Made by a program: the position numbers and the translations under genes
Notes under the pieces: generated by a model
The model's database searches: none
Told to the model about the DNA's origin: nothing
Seen by the model: the letters and a program-made list of their open reading frames with translations, nothing else
Origin: JAZBPO01 sp963691775
GTDB taxonomy: Bacteria; Pseudomonadota; Gammaproteobacteria; Pseudomonadales; Azotimanducaceae
Length of the DNA stretch: 64,000 nucleotides
NCBI GenBank assembly: GCA_963691775.1
Contig: OY829369.1
Coordinates: 2,976,001 to 3,040,000 of the forward strand
Direction of reading: 5' to 3'
In this document: in pieces, positions 1 to 7,167 of the stretch
Numbering within the stretch: position 1 is the first letter of the stretch
Layout of the letters: every line of letters starts with the position of its first letter

Positions 1-377
1 TCATGCATGTCGATCTCCAGCGCGTGGCGGCCGACCAGGAGCTCCAGGTGAACCTCGCTCTGCATTTTGTCGGCGAGGACGTCGCCCCGGGCGTGAAACT
101 CCAGGGCGGTCAGGCACTGCACAACATGAACGAGGTCCATGTGGCCTGCCTGCCGAGCGCGCTGCCCGAGTACGTCGAGGTTGACGTGTCAGCCCTCGAT
201 GCTGGCCAGTCGATCCACCTCTCAGATCTCAAGCTGCCGGAAGGTGTCCGTATCCCCGCGCTCGAGCTCGGTGCGGACCATGATCAGGTCGTCTTCTCTA
301 TCGCTGAGAAGAAAGGCGGTGGCAGCAGTGAAGATGATGCTGGCGGTGACGAGGCGGCCGGAGAAGGCGAGGGCTGA
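1..377 (+). CDS. rplY: 50S ribosomal protein L25/Ctc, C-terminal part (partial)
   Basis: This is the 3' end of a gene that begins before the window; the frame is open from base 3. The visible 124 residues match the C-terminal beta domain of the long (Ctc/TL5) form of L25, which binds 5S rRNA in the large ribosomal subunit. Recognisable blocks are a DLQRV segment at the start, LHFVGEDVAPGVK, and LPEYVEVDVSALDAGQSIHLSDLKLPEGV. The tail is a low-complexity acidic Gly/Glu/Asp stretch, as is common in long L25 proteins. It is followed 27 bp later by pth, the usual neighbour of ctc in many Proteobacteria, which supports the call. The start is not visible. Confidence 0.93.
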   Translation, partial: MHVDLQRVAADQELQVNLALHFVGEDVAPGVKLQGGQALHNMNEVHVACLPSALPEYVEVDVSALDAGQSIHLSDLKLPEGVRIPALELGADHDQVVFSIAEKKGGGSSEDDAGGDEAAGEGEG

Positions 378-404
378 AGCCCTGAGCGCCAGCGGAGGTG
401 AGGG

Positions 405-995
405 ATGGCGGATCGTGTCCGGCTGATCGTCGGGCTCGGCAACCCCGGCGATGAGTACCGCCGCACACGCCATAACGCCGGCGCCGATTTCGTCGCCGCG
501 GTCGCCGATGCATTCGGCGCGCCCCTGAAGTCGGAGAAGAAATTCTCCGGCCTCACCGGGCGCGTCATCGTTGGCGGTCAGGACGTTCGCCTGCTTGTGC
601 CGACGACTTTCTACAACAGCACCGGCAACGCCGTGGGGCCCATGCTCCACTTCTATCGATTGCCGGTGGCGAGCCTGCTCGTTGCCCAGGACGAACTCGA
701 CCTGCCGGCTGGCGTCGCGCGCCTGAAGGAAGGTGGCGGCCACGGCGGCAACAACGGGCTCCGAGACATCATCCGGGTGCTTGGGGGCGATGCGGGCTTC
801 GGTCGCCTGCGCCTCGGGGTCGATCATCCCGGGGTGAAGTCTAAGGTGACGGGCTACCTCCTTTCGCGTCCGCCCGCCGACGATCGCAGCGCGATCGACA
901 CGGCGATGGACGCGGCGCTTCGGGTCCTGCCAGAACTCGCGCGCGGCGACTGGCAGCGCGCTTCCACAGAATTGCATACGCGCACCAAGGCCTGA
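405..995 (+). CDS. pth: Peptidyl-tRNA hydrolase
   Basis: Pth cleaves the ester bond of peptidyl-tRNAs that drop off the ribosome, recycling tRNA in the cytoplasm. The 196-residue length is normal. The N-terminal VGLGNPGDEYRRTRHNAG block carries the catalytic His (about residue 23); the PTTFYNSTG block (Asn71) and the QDELDLP block (Asp96) follow, then GGHGGNNGLRDI. A GGAGGTGA ribosome binding site lies just before the ATG. The gene stands between rplY and ychF, spaced 27 and 16 bp, so the three are probably co-transcribed. One small deviation is TFYNSTG where many family members have TFMNxSG. Confidence 0.97.
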   Translation: MADRVRLIVGLGNPGDEYRRTRHNAGADFVAAVADAFGAPLKSEKKFSGLTGRVIVGGQDVRLLVPTTFYNSTGNAVGPMLHFYRLPVASLLVAQDELDLPAGVARLKEGGGHGGNNGLRDIIRVLGGDAGFGRLRLGVDHPGVKSKVTGYLLSRPPADDRSAIDTAMDAALRVLPELARGDWQRASTELHTRTKA

Positions 996-1011
996 GCCTC
1001 GAGGAAGAGCC

Positions 1012-2109
1012 ATGGGATTCAATTGCGGCATCGTCGGACTGCCCAACGTTGGCAAGTCGACCCTCTTCAATGCACTTACCAAGGCCGGCATCGACGCCGA
1101 GAACTTCCCGTTCTGCACGATCGAGCCGAATACTGGTGTGGTGCCCGTGCCCGATCCGCGCCTCGATGCGCTTGCCGGCATTGTGTCTCCGGAGAAGGTG
1201 ATTCCGACGACCATGGAGTTCGTCGACATTGCCGGACTCGTCGCGGGCGCGAGCCAGGGCGAGGGCCTCGGGAACCAGTTCCTCGCCAATATTCGAGAGA
1301 CCGACGCGATCGCCCACGTAGTGCGCTGCTTTGAGGATGAGAACGTCATTCATGTCGACGGCCGCATCGATCCGATCTCCGACATCGAGATCATCGATAC
1401 GGAACTGCTGCTGGCTGACGTCGACACGGTCGAAAAGGCGCTTGCGCGCGTCTCGCGCGCAGCCAAGGTCGGCGACAAGACCGCCAAGGCCGAGGCGGAC
1501 CTGCTCGAATCGGTTCGCGCTGCCCTCGAGGCCGGGCGTCCGGCGCGCACGGTAGTTGCCGAGGCGAGCGATGAGCTCGCGGCACGGGTGCGGCAACTGT
1601 TCCTGCTCACGGCCAAGCCGATCATGTACATCGCCAACGTTGCCGAGGACGGCTTCGAGGACAATCCGCACCTCGAAGCGGTCATGACGCGCGCGGCAGA
1701 GGAAGGTGCGGTCGTCGTGCCCATTTGCAATAAGCTCGAGCAGGAGATCGCCGAGCTCGAGGACGATGAGAAGCTGGAATTCCTCGCCGAGATGGGGCTC
1801 GAAGAGCCGGGCCTGGATCGCGTCATTCGCGCCGGCTACGGCCTGCTCGATCTGCTCACCTTCTTCACGGCCGGGCCGAAGGAAGCGCGCGCCTGGACCG
1901 TGCGCGAGGGTGCGACGGCGCCGGAAGGCGCAGGGCGGATTCATACGGACTTTCAGAAGGGGTTCATCCGCGCCGAAGTCATCGCCTACGACGACTATGT
2001 CGAGCACGGCGGCGAATCGGGTGCGAAGGACGCCGGCAAGTGGCGACTGGAAGGCAAGGACTACCTGATGCATGACGGCGACGTCGTGCATTTCCGCTTC
2101 AACGTTTGA
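1012..2109 (+). CDS. ychF: Redox-regulated ATPase YchF (OBG family)
   Basis: YchF/Ola1 is a ribosome-associated P-loop protein of the OBG family that prefers ATP to GTP. Its 365 residues match the family length. The Walker A motif GLPNVGKSTLFNALT is at residues 9-23, followed by the NFPFCTIEPNTGVV switch region and DIAGLVAGASQGEGLGNQFL (G3). The NKLEQE region replaces the canonical G4 motif, as in YchF. The C-terminal TGS-like domain includes the TFFTAGPKEARAWT and HTDFQKGFIRAEV blocks typical of the family. The start has a GAGGAAGAG ribosome binding site. It ends the rplY-pth-ychF run, 92 bp before a tRNA-Met gene. Confidence 0.97.
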   Translation: MGFNCGIVGLPNVGKSTLFNALTKAGIDAENFPFCTIEPNTGVVPVPDPRLDALAGIVSPEKVIPTTMEFVDIAGLVAGASQGEGLGNQFLANIRETDAIAHVVRCFEDENVIHVDGRIDPISDIEIIDTELLLADVDTVEKALARVSRAAKVGDKTAKAEADLLESVRAALEAGRPARTVVAEASDELAARVRQLFLLTAKPIMYIANVAEDGFEDNPHLEAVMTRAAEEGAVVVPICNKLEQEIAELEDDEKLEFLAEMGLEEPGLDRVIRAGYGLLDLLTFFTAGPKEARAWTVREGATAPEGAGRIHTDFQKGFIRAEVIAYDDYVEHGGESGAKDAGKWRLEGKDYLMHDGDVVHFRFNV

Positions 2110-2201
2110 AGCCTGTTACTTGACAGTCCGGGAGGCGCTGCAGAGAATCTCGCGCCCCGTCGGTACGCCGCGTCGCTTGGGCGATACGTTAGACGGTTCT
2201 T

Positions 2202-2278
2202 GGCTGCGTAGCTCAGCTGGTTAGAGCACGGCACTCATAATGCCGGGGTCCCCTGTTCGATCCAGGGCGCAGCCACCA
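2202..2278 (+). tRNA. tRNA-Met (CAU), elongator type
   Basis: The sequence folds as a complete 77-nt cloverleaf. The acceptor arm GGCTGCG pairs with CGCAGCC, the D stem is GCTC/GAGC, the anticodon stem CGGCA/TGCCG encloses loop CTCATAA (anticodon CAT), and the T stem CCCTG/CAGGG encloses TTCGATC. The 3' ACCA is encoded. The acceptor starts with a paired G1-C72, unlike the C1-A72 mismatch of initiator tRNA. The body resembles elongator tRNA-Met rather than the lysidine-modified tRNA-Ile, although CAU anticodons cannot be separated with certainty by eye. Confidence 0.95.
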
Positions 2279-2315
2279 TCTTTCTTACCGCTCCCGTTCC
2301 GGGGGCGTATCGATC

Positions 2316-2861
2316 TCACCAGTCGTCGCCGACACGTGCTTCGCAGCAGATGGCGCTGGTGAGATCCGTCCGTTCGTCCACCGCGCGCACCATGATGCCG
2401 TCATCCTCTTCGGGGGAACGTGCGCGGACGCCGTCCGCTGCGCGCACCCAGCTCGGGCCTCGCCAACGCCGCCATCCCAGGCGCGTATAGAAGCCGTGTT
2501 TGCTCGTGCTCAGCGCGCAGAGCCGGAATCGATCCAGGGCAGGTTCGAGGGCGCGCATGACCCGGGTGCCGAGTCCGCGGCCCTGCTGATCCGGCTGTAC
2601 CGCCACGGCCTCCACGTAGCCGGCGTCGACCTCCGTGTCTTCCAGCCAGAGGTGCCGCGGGACGACGCTCGCGTGCGCGAGCAGGGCGCCCGTCTCCTCG
2701 TTTAGAAGCACAGCGTGTGTGCCGCCGAGCGCATGGGCCCAGTCCGCGTCGGAGAAGTCGCCCTCGAAGGCTGCGTCCAGGAGGTCTCTCAATTCGGAGA
2801 GCAGTGCGGGCGTGAGCGCATCGGTGGACAGCAGGCGCATTTCGAGGCCGGAGGCTGGCAC
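2316..2861 (-). CDS. AAC(2')-like GNAT acetyltransferase
   Basis: A GNAT-fold N-acetyltransferase of 181 residues from a GTG start, or 174 from the ATG at 2840; neither start has a strong ribosome binding site. The acetyl-CoA loop is VQPDQQGRGLG (about residues 89-98). Several blocks resemble the aminoglycoside 2'-N-acetyltransferase AAC(2')-I family as I remember it: GDFSDADWAHALGGTHA, DAGYVEAVAV, LSTSKHGFYTRLGWRRWRGP, and a C-terminus ending in GDDW. The AAC(2') family is about 180 residues long and ends in a Trp that contributes to the active site. Its biological substrate here is unknown and resistance is not shown. It lies 7 bp downstream of the cyclase gene on the same strand and may be co-transcribed with it. 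Confidence 0.8.
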   Translation of the reverse strand: MPASGLEMRLLSTDALTPALLSELRDLLDAAFEGDFSDADWAHALGGTHAVLLNEETGALLAHASVVPRHLWLEDTEVDAGYVEAVAVQPDQQGRGLGTRVMRALEPALDRFRLCALSTSKHGFYTRLGWRRWRGPSWVRAADGVRARSPEEDDGIMVRAVDERTDLTSAICCEARVGDDW

Positions 2862-2867
2862 GGTGGC

Positions 2868-4499
2868 TCAGGAGCCGAGGTCGTAACCGCGGTCGTAGCC
2901 GAGGTCGTAGCCGACGTCGTAGACGGCGACGCGATCGCTCTTGCCCTTGGCCTCGATGGCGTCGATCTCGGTGAGCGCCCAGCTGCCGCGCAATTGCGCG
3001 CGGGTGGACTCGCCGATGAGGACCTTCCAGGGCGGCGCGGCGCCGCAGATCCGCGATGCCGTGTTCACGACGTCACCGACCACGGTGTAGTCCAGTGCCA
3101 TCGGGCTGCCTAGAAAGCCTGCGACCACTTCGCCGCTGTTCACGCCGATGCCGATATCGAAAGGAACGCTCAGGCGCGGTGCCTGCCCGTTAACGCCGTG
3201 CACGAGCTCGTGCAGGCGGCGCTGCATCTTCACCGCGGCCTTCACGGCGCGGTCCGCGTGATCGGGCTGATCCGCTGGCGCGCCGAAGATCGCCATCACG
3301 GCGTCGCCGATGAACTTGTCGAGGGTGCCCTCGTACTCGAAGACGATGTCGACCATGTCCTCGAAGTAGGTGTTGAGGAGGCCGACCAGTGCGGTTGCGT
3401 CCTGCTTCTCGCTCATGGATGTAAAGCCGCGGATGTCGCTGAAGAGCACGGAGACGTTGCGGACCCGGCCCTGGCGATCAACGGACAGGCTGCCGTCGGC
3501 GATCTGCGCCGCCAGTGAGGGTGTGACCAGGCGTTCGAAGCGTTCGCGCATCGCTTCCTTTTCACGGACCGATTCCGCGAGCTGGAGCGTGTGCAGCGAC
3601 AGCGCGATCTGGCGCGCTGCGGTCTCGAACACCTCAAGATCCTGATCGTGGAAGCTGACGAGCGATTTCGAGCTGTCGATGATGACGACGCCCAGAACAT
3701 CGCCGCCGTGGATCAACGGGGCCGCCATGGTCGCACGCACGCCAGCGGCCATGATGGTGCGTGACTCGGAGAAACGTTCATCGGAAAGCGTATCGCGGCT
3801 GATCACGGCCTGGCGGTTTTCAAGGACTTCGTTGAGGAGTGCATTCGCGACGACAGCTGCTTCGCTTGTACGGGAGCGCTGGGCAACGCGGCGCAGCAGG
3901 CCGTGCGCGTCGCGCAGCATGGCAACGCCGCGCTCGGCCTGAAACATATCGATCAGGGCATCGAGCGCGTTCTCGAGCAACGTTTCCTGGCTTGTATGCC
4001 CCGCGAGCCGCTGCATGAGTTGCCAGGCGCCGCGTAGACGCTCGTAGTCGCGGCGAAGAACGTCCGTGTTCTCGACGCTCTGCTGTGGCGCGAACTCGGC
4101 GACGGCCGGCATGTCTAGCCGCGTCATGACCAGCGAGTCGACCTTCTTCTCCGACTCATGCTTTGAACGAGGGCGCGAAAGCCGAAACTCCCAGGCGTTT
4201 TGCTCGCGTGGACTCCCGATGCCCAGGATGTCTCCATCCTTCAGCGTAACGATCTTCTCGACGCGGCGGCCGTTGACGAAGGTGCCGTTACGGCTTCCAG
4301 GATCGTGCATCTTCCAAGAGCCATCTCTTACTTGCTGCAGCACGCAATGGATGCGGCTGACGGCCGGATCCCGGATCAGCAAGCCGACGTCTCCCTCGCG
4401 GCCGACGACAAGGCGTTGGTCGAACTTTTGCGTAGCGAGGTCTTCGCTGCGTGGCACGAGCCAGGGCATCGTCGCGCTTACCCTCTCCGAGTCAGCCAA
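2868..4499 (-). CDS. FHA-GAF-adenylate cyclase (class III)
   Basis: A 543-residue soluble signalling enzyme with three modules. An FHA phosphothreonine-binding domain spans about 22-98 (GRE, DPAVSRIHC, DPGSRNGTFVNG). A GAF sensor domain spans about 165-310. A class III nucleotidyl cyclase domain spans about 345-520. In the cyclase, metal-binding Asp355 (VLFSDIRGFTSM) and Asp399 (LDKFIGDAVMAIFG) are present. Lys395 and Asp470 (MALDYTVVGDVVNTASR) are the pair expected for adenine rather than guanine, and the transition-state Asn479 and Arg483 are present. The product is therefore probably cAMP. The last residues form four short tandem GYD-type repeats encoded by a 12-bp DNA repeat. The FHA domain implies control by Ser/Thr phosphorylation. 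Confidence 0.93.
   Translation of the reverse strand: MADSERVSATMPWLVPRSEDLATQKFDQRLVVGREGDVGLLIRDPAVSRIHCVLQQVRDGSWKMHDPGSRNGTFVNGRRVEKIVTLKDGDILGIGSPREQNAWEFRLSRPRSKHESEKKVDSLVMTRLDMPAVAEFAPQQSVENTDVLRRDYERLRGAWQLMQRLAGHTSQETLLENALDALIDMFQAERGVAMLRDAHGLLRRVAQRSRTSEAAVVANALLNEVLENRQAVISRDTLSDERFSESRTIMAAGVRATMAAPLIHGGDVLGVVIIDSSKSLVSFHDQDLEVFETAARQIALSLHTLQLAESVREKEAMRERFERLVTPSLAAQIADGSLSVDRQGRVRNVSVLFSDIRGFTSMSEKQDATALVGLLNTYFEDMVDIVFEYEGTLDKFIGDAVMAIFGAPADQPDHADRAVKAAVKMQRRLHELVHGVNGQAPRLSVPFDIGIGVNSGEVVAGFLGSPMALDYTVVGDVVNTASRICGAAPPWKVLIGESTRAQLRGSWALTEIDAIEAKGKSDRVAVYDVGYDLGYDRGYDLGS
2877..2924. repeat. 12-bp tandem repeat, four units, in cyclase 3' end
   Basis: Four consecutive 12-bp units (consensus GAGGTCGTAGCC on the plus strand) cover the last codons of the cyclase gene. 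On the coding strand they give VYDV-GYDL-GYDR-GYDL. Unit one differs from consensus at one base, unit two at one base and unit four at two, so the array looks like a recent in-frame expansion. Confidence 0.85.
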
Positions 4500-4543
4500 T
4501 CACGCTAGCGCAATCAGGTCCGGCGTAAAAGGAATGGCCCGGC

Positions 4544-5161
4544 TCAGCACGCCAGTCGGGGTGCGCTGCGTGCCCGCGTCCAGCGCGTGAGGGCTCGGCG
4601 TTCGGTGAAGCGGGCCCAGCTCTCAGGGTCGGCCTCCGCCGAGCGGGATGCTTCCCAGGTAGCGAGATCTGCGTAGCGCGTGACAAGAAGCAGGCGCGCC
4701 AGCTCTGTGGCGGGTCCCGGCGCGCGAAAGAGGCCGTCGATGCGCGCGTCGAAACTTGCCTCGAACGTTTTCCATGCACCTGCGGACAATTCAACAAAGC
4801 GCTCTGCGTCCGTATGGTCGATCTCGAAGTCTCGGAATACCCAGATGCCGCTGCCGTCTACGGGCGTGGCCTGCGTTGGCCGCGCAGTTGCGTGCAACGG
4901 CGTACCCTCGATACCGCGAACCGGCGGCGCATTCCGCAGCCATTCCATTGCCGCCCCTGCCGCCGCGTCGTCAGGCCAGCAGGTGAACAGAAGGGCGCTG
5001 TCGCTCCGCAAGCCGATGCCCGGCGCGCCGTGCCAGCACCCCCAGACCCAGCCTCCGAGACGCGCCATGGCGCTGCGGCCATCGCCCCCGAGCCATTCCG
5101 TCAGCGCTGCCACAGGCGCGTCCCGCGCGAGTTGAACCTCAGCCTGAAGCCAGACGGTCAT
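4544..5161 (-). CDS. Hypothetical protein, possible tandem dimeric alpha-beta barrel
   Basis: I do not recognise this 205-residue protein. It has no signal peptide or membrane segment and is rich in Trp and Ala. The pattern of two halves, each with beta strands followed by a Trp-rich helix (MTVWLQAEVQLARD; IWVFRDFEIDHTDAERFVELSAGAW), resembles NIPSNAP/ABM-type ferredoxin-like proteins, but this is a guess from pattern only. LLLVTRYADLATWEASR near the end is the kind of strand-helix segment seen in such folds. It lies 44 bp upstream of the cyclase gene on the same strand and is divergent from fumarase. Confidence 0.65.
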   Translation of the reverse strand: MTVWLQAEVQLARDAPVAALTEWLGGDGRSAMARLGGWVWGCWHGAPGIGLRSDSALLFTCWPDDAAAGAAMEWLRNAPPVRGIEGTPLHATARPTQATPVDGSGIWVFRDFEIDHTDAERFVELSAGAWKTFEASFDARIDGLFRAPGPATELARLLLVTRYADLATWEASRSAEADPESWARFTERRALTRWTRARSAPRLAC

Positions 5162-5204
5162 GATCGCTAACCTCCCTTCGCAAATGCCTGTGCCTTCTGC
5201 CCGC

Positions 5205-5210
5205 TATACT
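5205..5210 (+). promoter_or_regulatory. Candidate -10 element upstream of fumarase
   Basis: A TATACT hexamer matches the sigma-70 -10 consensus at five of six positions and lies 42 bp before the fumarase ATG in the 90-bp divergent gap. No convincing -35 box is seen at standard spacing, so this is weak. Confidence 0.3.
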
Positions 5211-5251
5211 GCCACTCCCCCTCATCCGGCGCTGACGACCAGGGAGCTCGA

Positions 5252-6778
5252 ATGACCGTGATTCGCCAGGACGACCTCATAGAGAGTGTCGCCGATGCCC
5301 TTCAGTTCATCTCCTACTATCACCCGCTGGACTTCATTCAGGCGGTGAACGAGGCCTACGAGCGTGAGGAAAGCCAAGCGGCCAAGGACGCCATGGCGCA
5401 GATCCTCGTCAACTCGCGGCTCTGCGCTGAGGGTAAGCGACCGATCTGCCAGGACACGGGCATTGTTACCGTGTTCGTGAAGATCGGTATGGACGTGCGC
5501 TGGGAGGCAGAGCTTTCGATTGCGGACATGATCAACGAGGGTGTGCGTCGCGCCTATTTGCACCCGGACAACGTGCTTCGCGCCTCGATTCTCGCGGACC
5601 CGGCTGGCGCCCGAAAGAACACCAGGGACAACACGCCGGCGGTCATACATTACGAAATGGTTGCGGGTGATCGCGTCGAGATAGACGTTGCGGCGAAGGG
5701 GGGCGGGTCCGAGAACAAGTCGAAGATGGTGATGCTGAATCCATCTGATTCGATCGTGGATTGGGTCGTGAAGACCGTTCCGACGATGGGTGCTGGTTGG
5801 TGCCCGCCGGGCATGCTCGGCATCGGCATCGGCGGCACCGCTGAAAAGGCCGCAGTGATGGCCAAGTCCGTGCTGATGGATCCTATCGACATCCACGAAC
5901 TGCGCGCGCGTGGACCGAACAATCGCGTCGAAGAACTTCGCCTGGAGATCATGGATGCCGTCAACGCCCTCGGCATCGGCGCTCAGGGACTCGGCGGCCT
6001 GACCACCGTACTCGACGTGAAGATCGCAGATCACCCAACCCACGCCGCCTCCCTGCCCGTCTGCATGATTCCGAACTGTGCGGCTACGCGGCATGCGCAT
6101 TTCGTGCTCGACGGCAGCGGCCCGGTGCGGCAGCGCCCACCGAGCCTGGATGACTGGCCGGACATCACCTGGGAGGGGGCTGACGGCGCGCGGCGTGTCG
6201 ACCTCGACAACCTCACGCGAGATGAAGTCGCCGCCTGGGAACCCGGCGAGACGCTGCTGCTCAACGGCCGCATGCTTACGGGCAGGGACGCCGCGCACAA
6301 GAAGATGAAGGAACTCATAGAGTCGGGCGAGGGCCTGCCAGAAGGGGTCGACCTGGAGGGGCGCTTCATCTACTACGTCGGTCCGGTCGATCCGGTGCGC
6401 GATGAGATCGTCGGCCCCGCCGGCCCGACCACAAGCACGCGCATGGACAAGTTCACGGACCTCATCCTCGCTGAGACGGGCCTGCTTGGCATGATCGGCA
6501 AGGCCGAGCGCGGCCCGGCGGCGATCGAGGCCATCCGCGAGCATGGCGCCGTCTATCTCATGGCTGTCGGGGGCGCGGCCTATCTCGTCTCCAAAGCCAT
6601 CACCGATGCCCGCGTCATTGCGTTCCCGGAAATGGGCATGGAGGCGATCTACGAGTTCGAGGTGAGAGACATGCCCGTTACGGTCGCCGTGGACGTTCGT
6701 GGGACGTCTGTCCACCGGACGGGGCCGGCTGAGTGGAAGGAACGCATCGCAGCCCAGCCGGTGCGCATCGTCGGCTGA
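5252..6778 (+). CDS. fumA: Fumarate hydratase, class I (4Fe-4S)
   Basis: Class I fumarase reversibly hydrates fumarate to L-malate in the TCA cycle using an oxygen-sensitive [4Fe-4S] cluster. The 508-residue protein carries both the alpha (N-terminal) and beta (C-terminal) regions in one chain, as in FumA/FumB. Likely cluster ligands are Cys66 (RPICQDTG), Cys184 (GAGWCPPGMLG) and Cys276 (MIPNCAATRHAHF). The GGGSENKSKMVMLNPS and GLGGLTTVLDVKIADHPTHAAS blocks are characteristic. The C-terminal part contains YYVGPVDPVRDEIVGPAGPTTSTRMDK and GKAERGP, as in the beta domain. It is a single-gene unit divergent from an unknown gene. Confidence 0.96.
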   Translation: MTVIRQDDLIESVADALQFISYYHPLDFIQAVNEAYEREESQAAKDAMAQILVNSRLCAEGKRPICQDTGIVTVFVKIGMDVRWEAELSIADMINEGVRRAYLHPDNVLRASILADPAGARKNTRDNTPAVIHYEMVAGDRVEIDVAAKGGGSENKSKMVMLNPSDSIVDWVVKTVPTMGAGWCPPGMLGIGIGGTAEKAAVMAKSVLMDPIDIHELRARGPNNRVEELRLEIMDAVNALGIGAQGLGGLTTVLDVKIADHPTHAASLPVCMIPNCAATRHAHFVLDGSGPVRQRPPSLDDWPDITWEGADGARRVDLDNLTRDEVAAWEPGETLLLNGRMLTGRDAAHKKMKELIESGEGLPEGVDLEGRFIYYVGPVDPVRDEIVGPAGPTTSTRMDKFTDLILAETGLLGMIGKAERGPAAIEAIREHGAVYLMAVGGAAYLVSKAITDARVIAFPEMGMEAIYEFEVRDMPVTVAVDVRGTSVHRTGPAEWKERIAAQPVRIVG

Positions 6779-7167
6779 GCGCCTTCGCTGCGCTCTTCAA
6801 GTGCGCCTATGCGCTGTTTGAGTGCCTGCCTGTGATGGGTGGGCCTATTCACCGCACGCGCCTGCTTCGAAGCAGGGTGAACAGCGCACCGAATTTTGCA
6901 CCAGAGCTGCCCACTTTCTGAGTCGTGCGCTAAAAAAGTGCGCCTGTGACCCCGGAATCCTCCCTCCGATCGGCTATTTCAGGCCTGATCGCATCGCCGA
7001 CGCGCATCTCAGACGTATGGGCGGGGTGGCATTGATTTTGCGATGTCCGAATGCGGGCAATGTCCGTTCGCCGGAGCGCTGCGGGGAAACCGGGGCCAAG
7101 CACCAAGACGGCGGTCGTAGTCGGGACTCTGACGGGTTTCGGGTGTTTTCTGTTCTGGGGGTTTTAC
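6779..7167. other. Gene-free gap between fumarase and TonB receptor
   Basis: These 389 bp hold no convincing gene. The reading frame of the receptor is open back to an ATG at 7051, but the signal peptide and ribosome binding site favour the ATG at 7168, so I treat 7051-7167 as leader. A perfect 16-bp palindrome is present at 6861-6876. No clear T-rich intrinsic terminator follows fumarase. The receptor promoter probably lies here, but I cannot identify it. Confidence 0.6.
6861..6876. repeat. Perfect 16-bp palindrome
   Basis: CCTGCTTCGAAGCAGG is its own reverse complement. It lies 83 bp after the fumarase stop and about 290 bp before the receptor start. It has no adjacent T run, so it is more like an operator or protein-binding site than an intrinsic terminator, though it may be chance. 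Confidence 0.5.

Noticed and set aside
5222..6715. Long open frame antisense to fumarase
   Set aside because: It lies entirely opposite a clear fumarase gene and its translation is low-complexity His/Arg-rich, as expected for the shadow of a high-GC gene.
7051..7167. N-terminal extension of the TonB receptor from the ATG at 7051
   Set aside because: The frame is open, but it would place 39 residues before a perfect Sec signal peptide; the ATG at 7168 has a suitable G-rich ribosome binding site.
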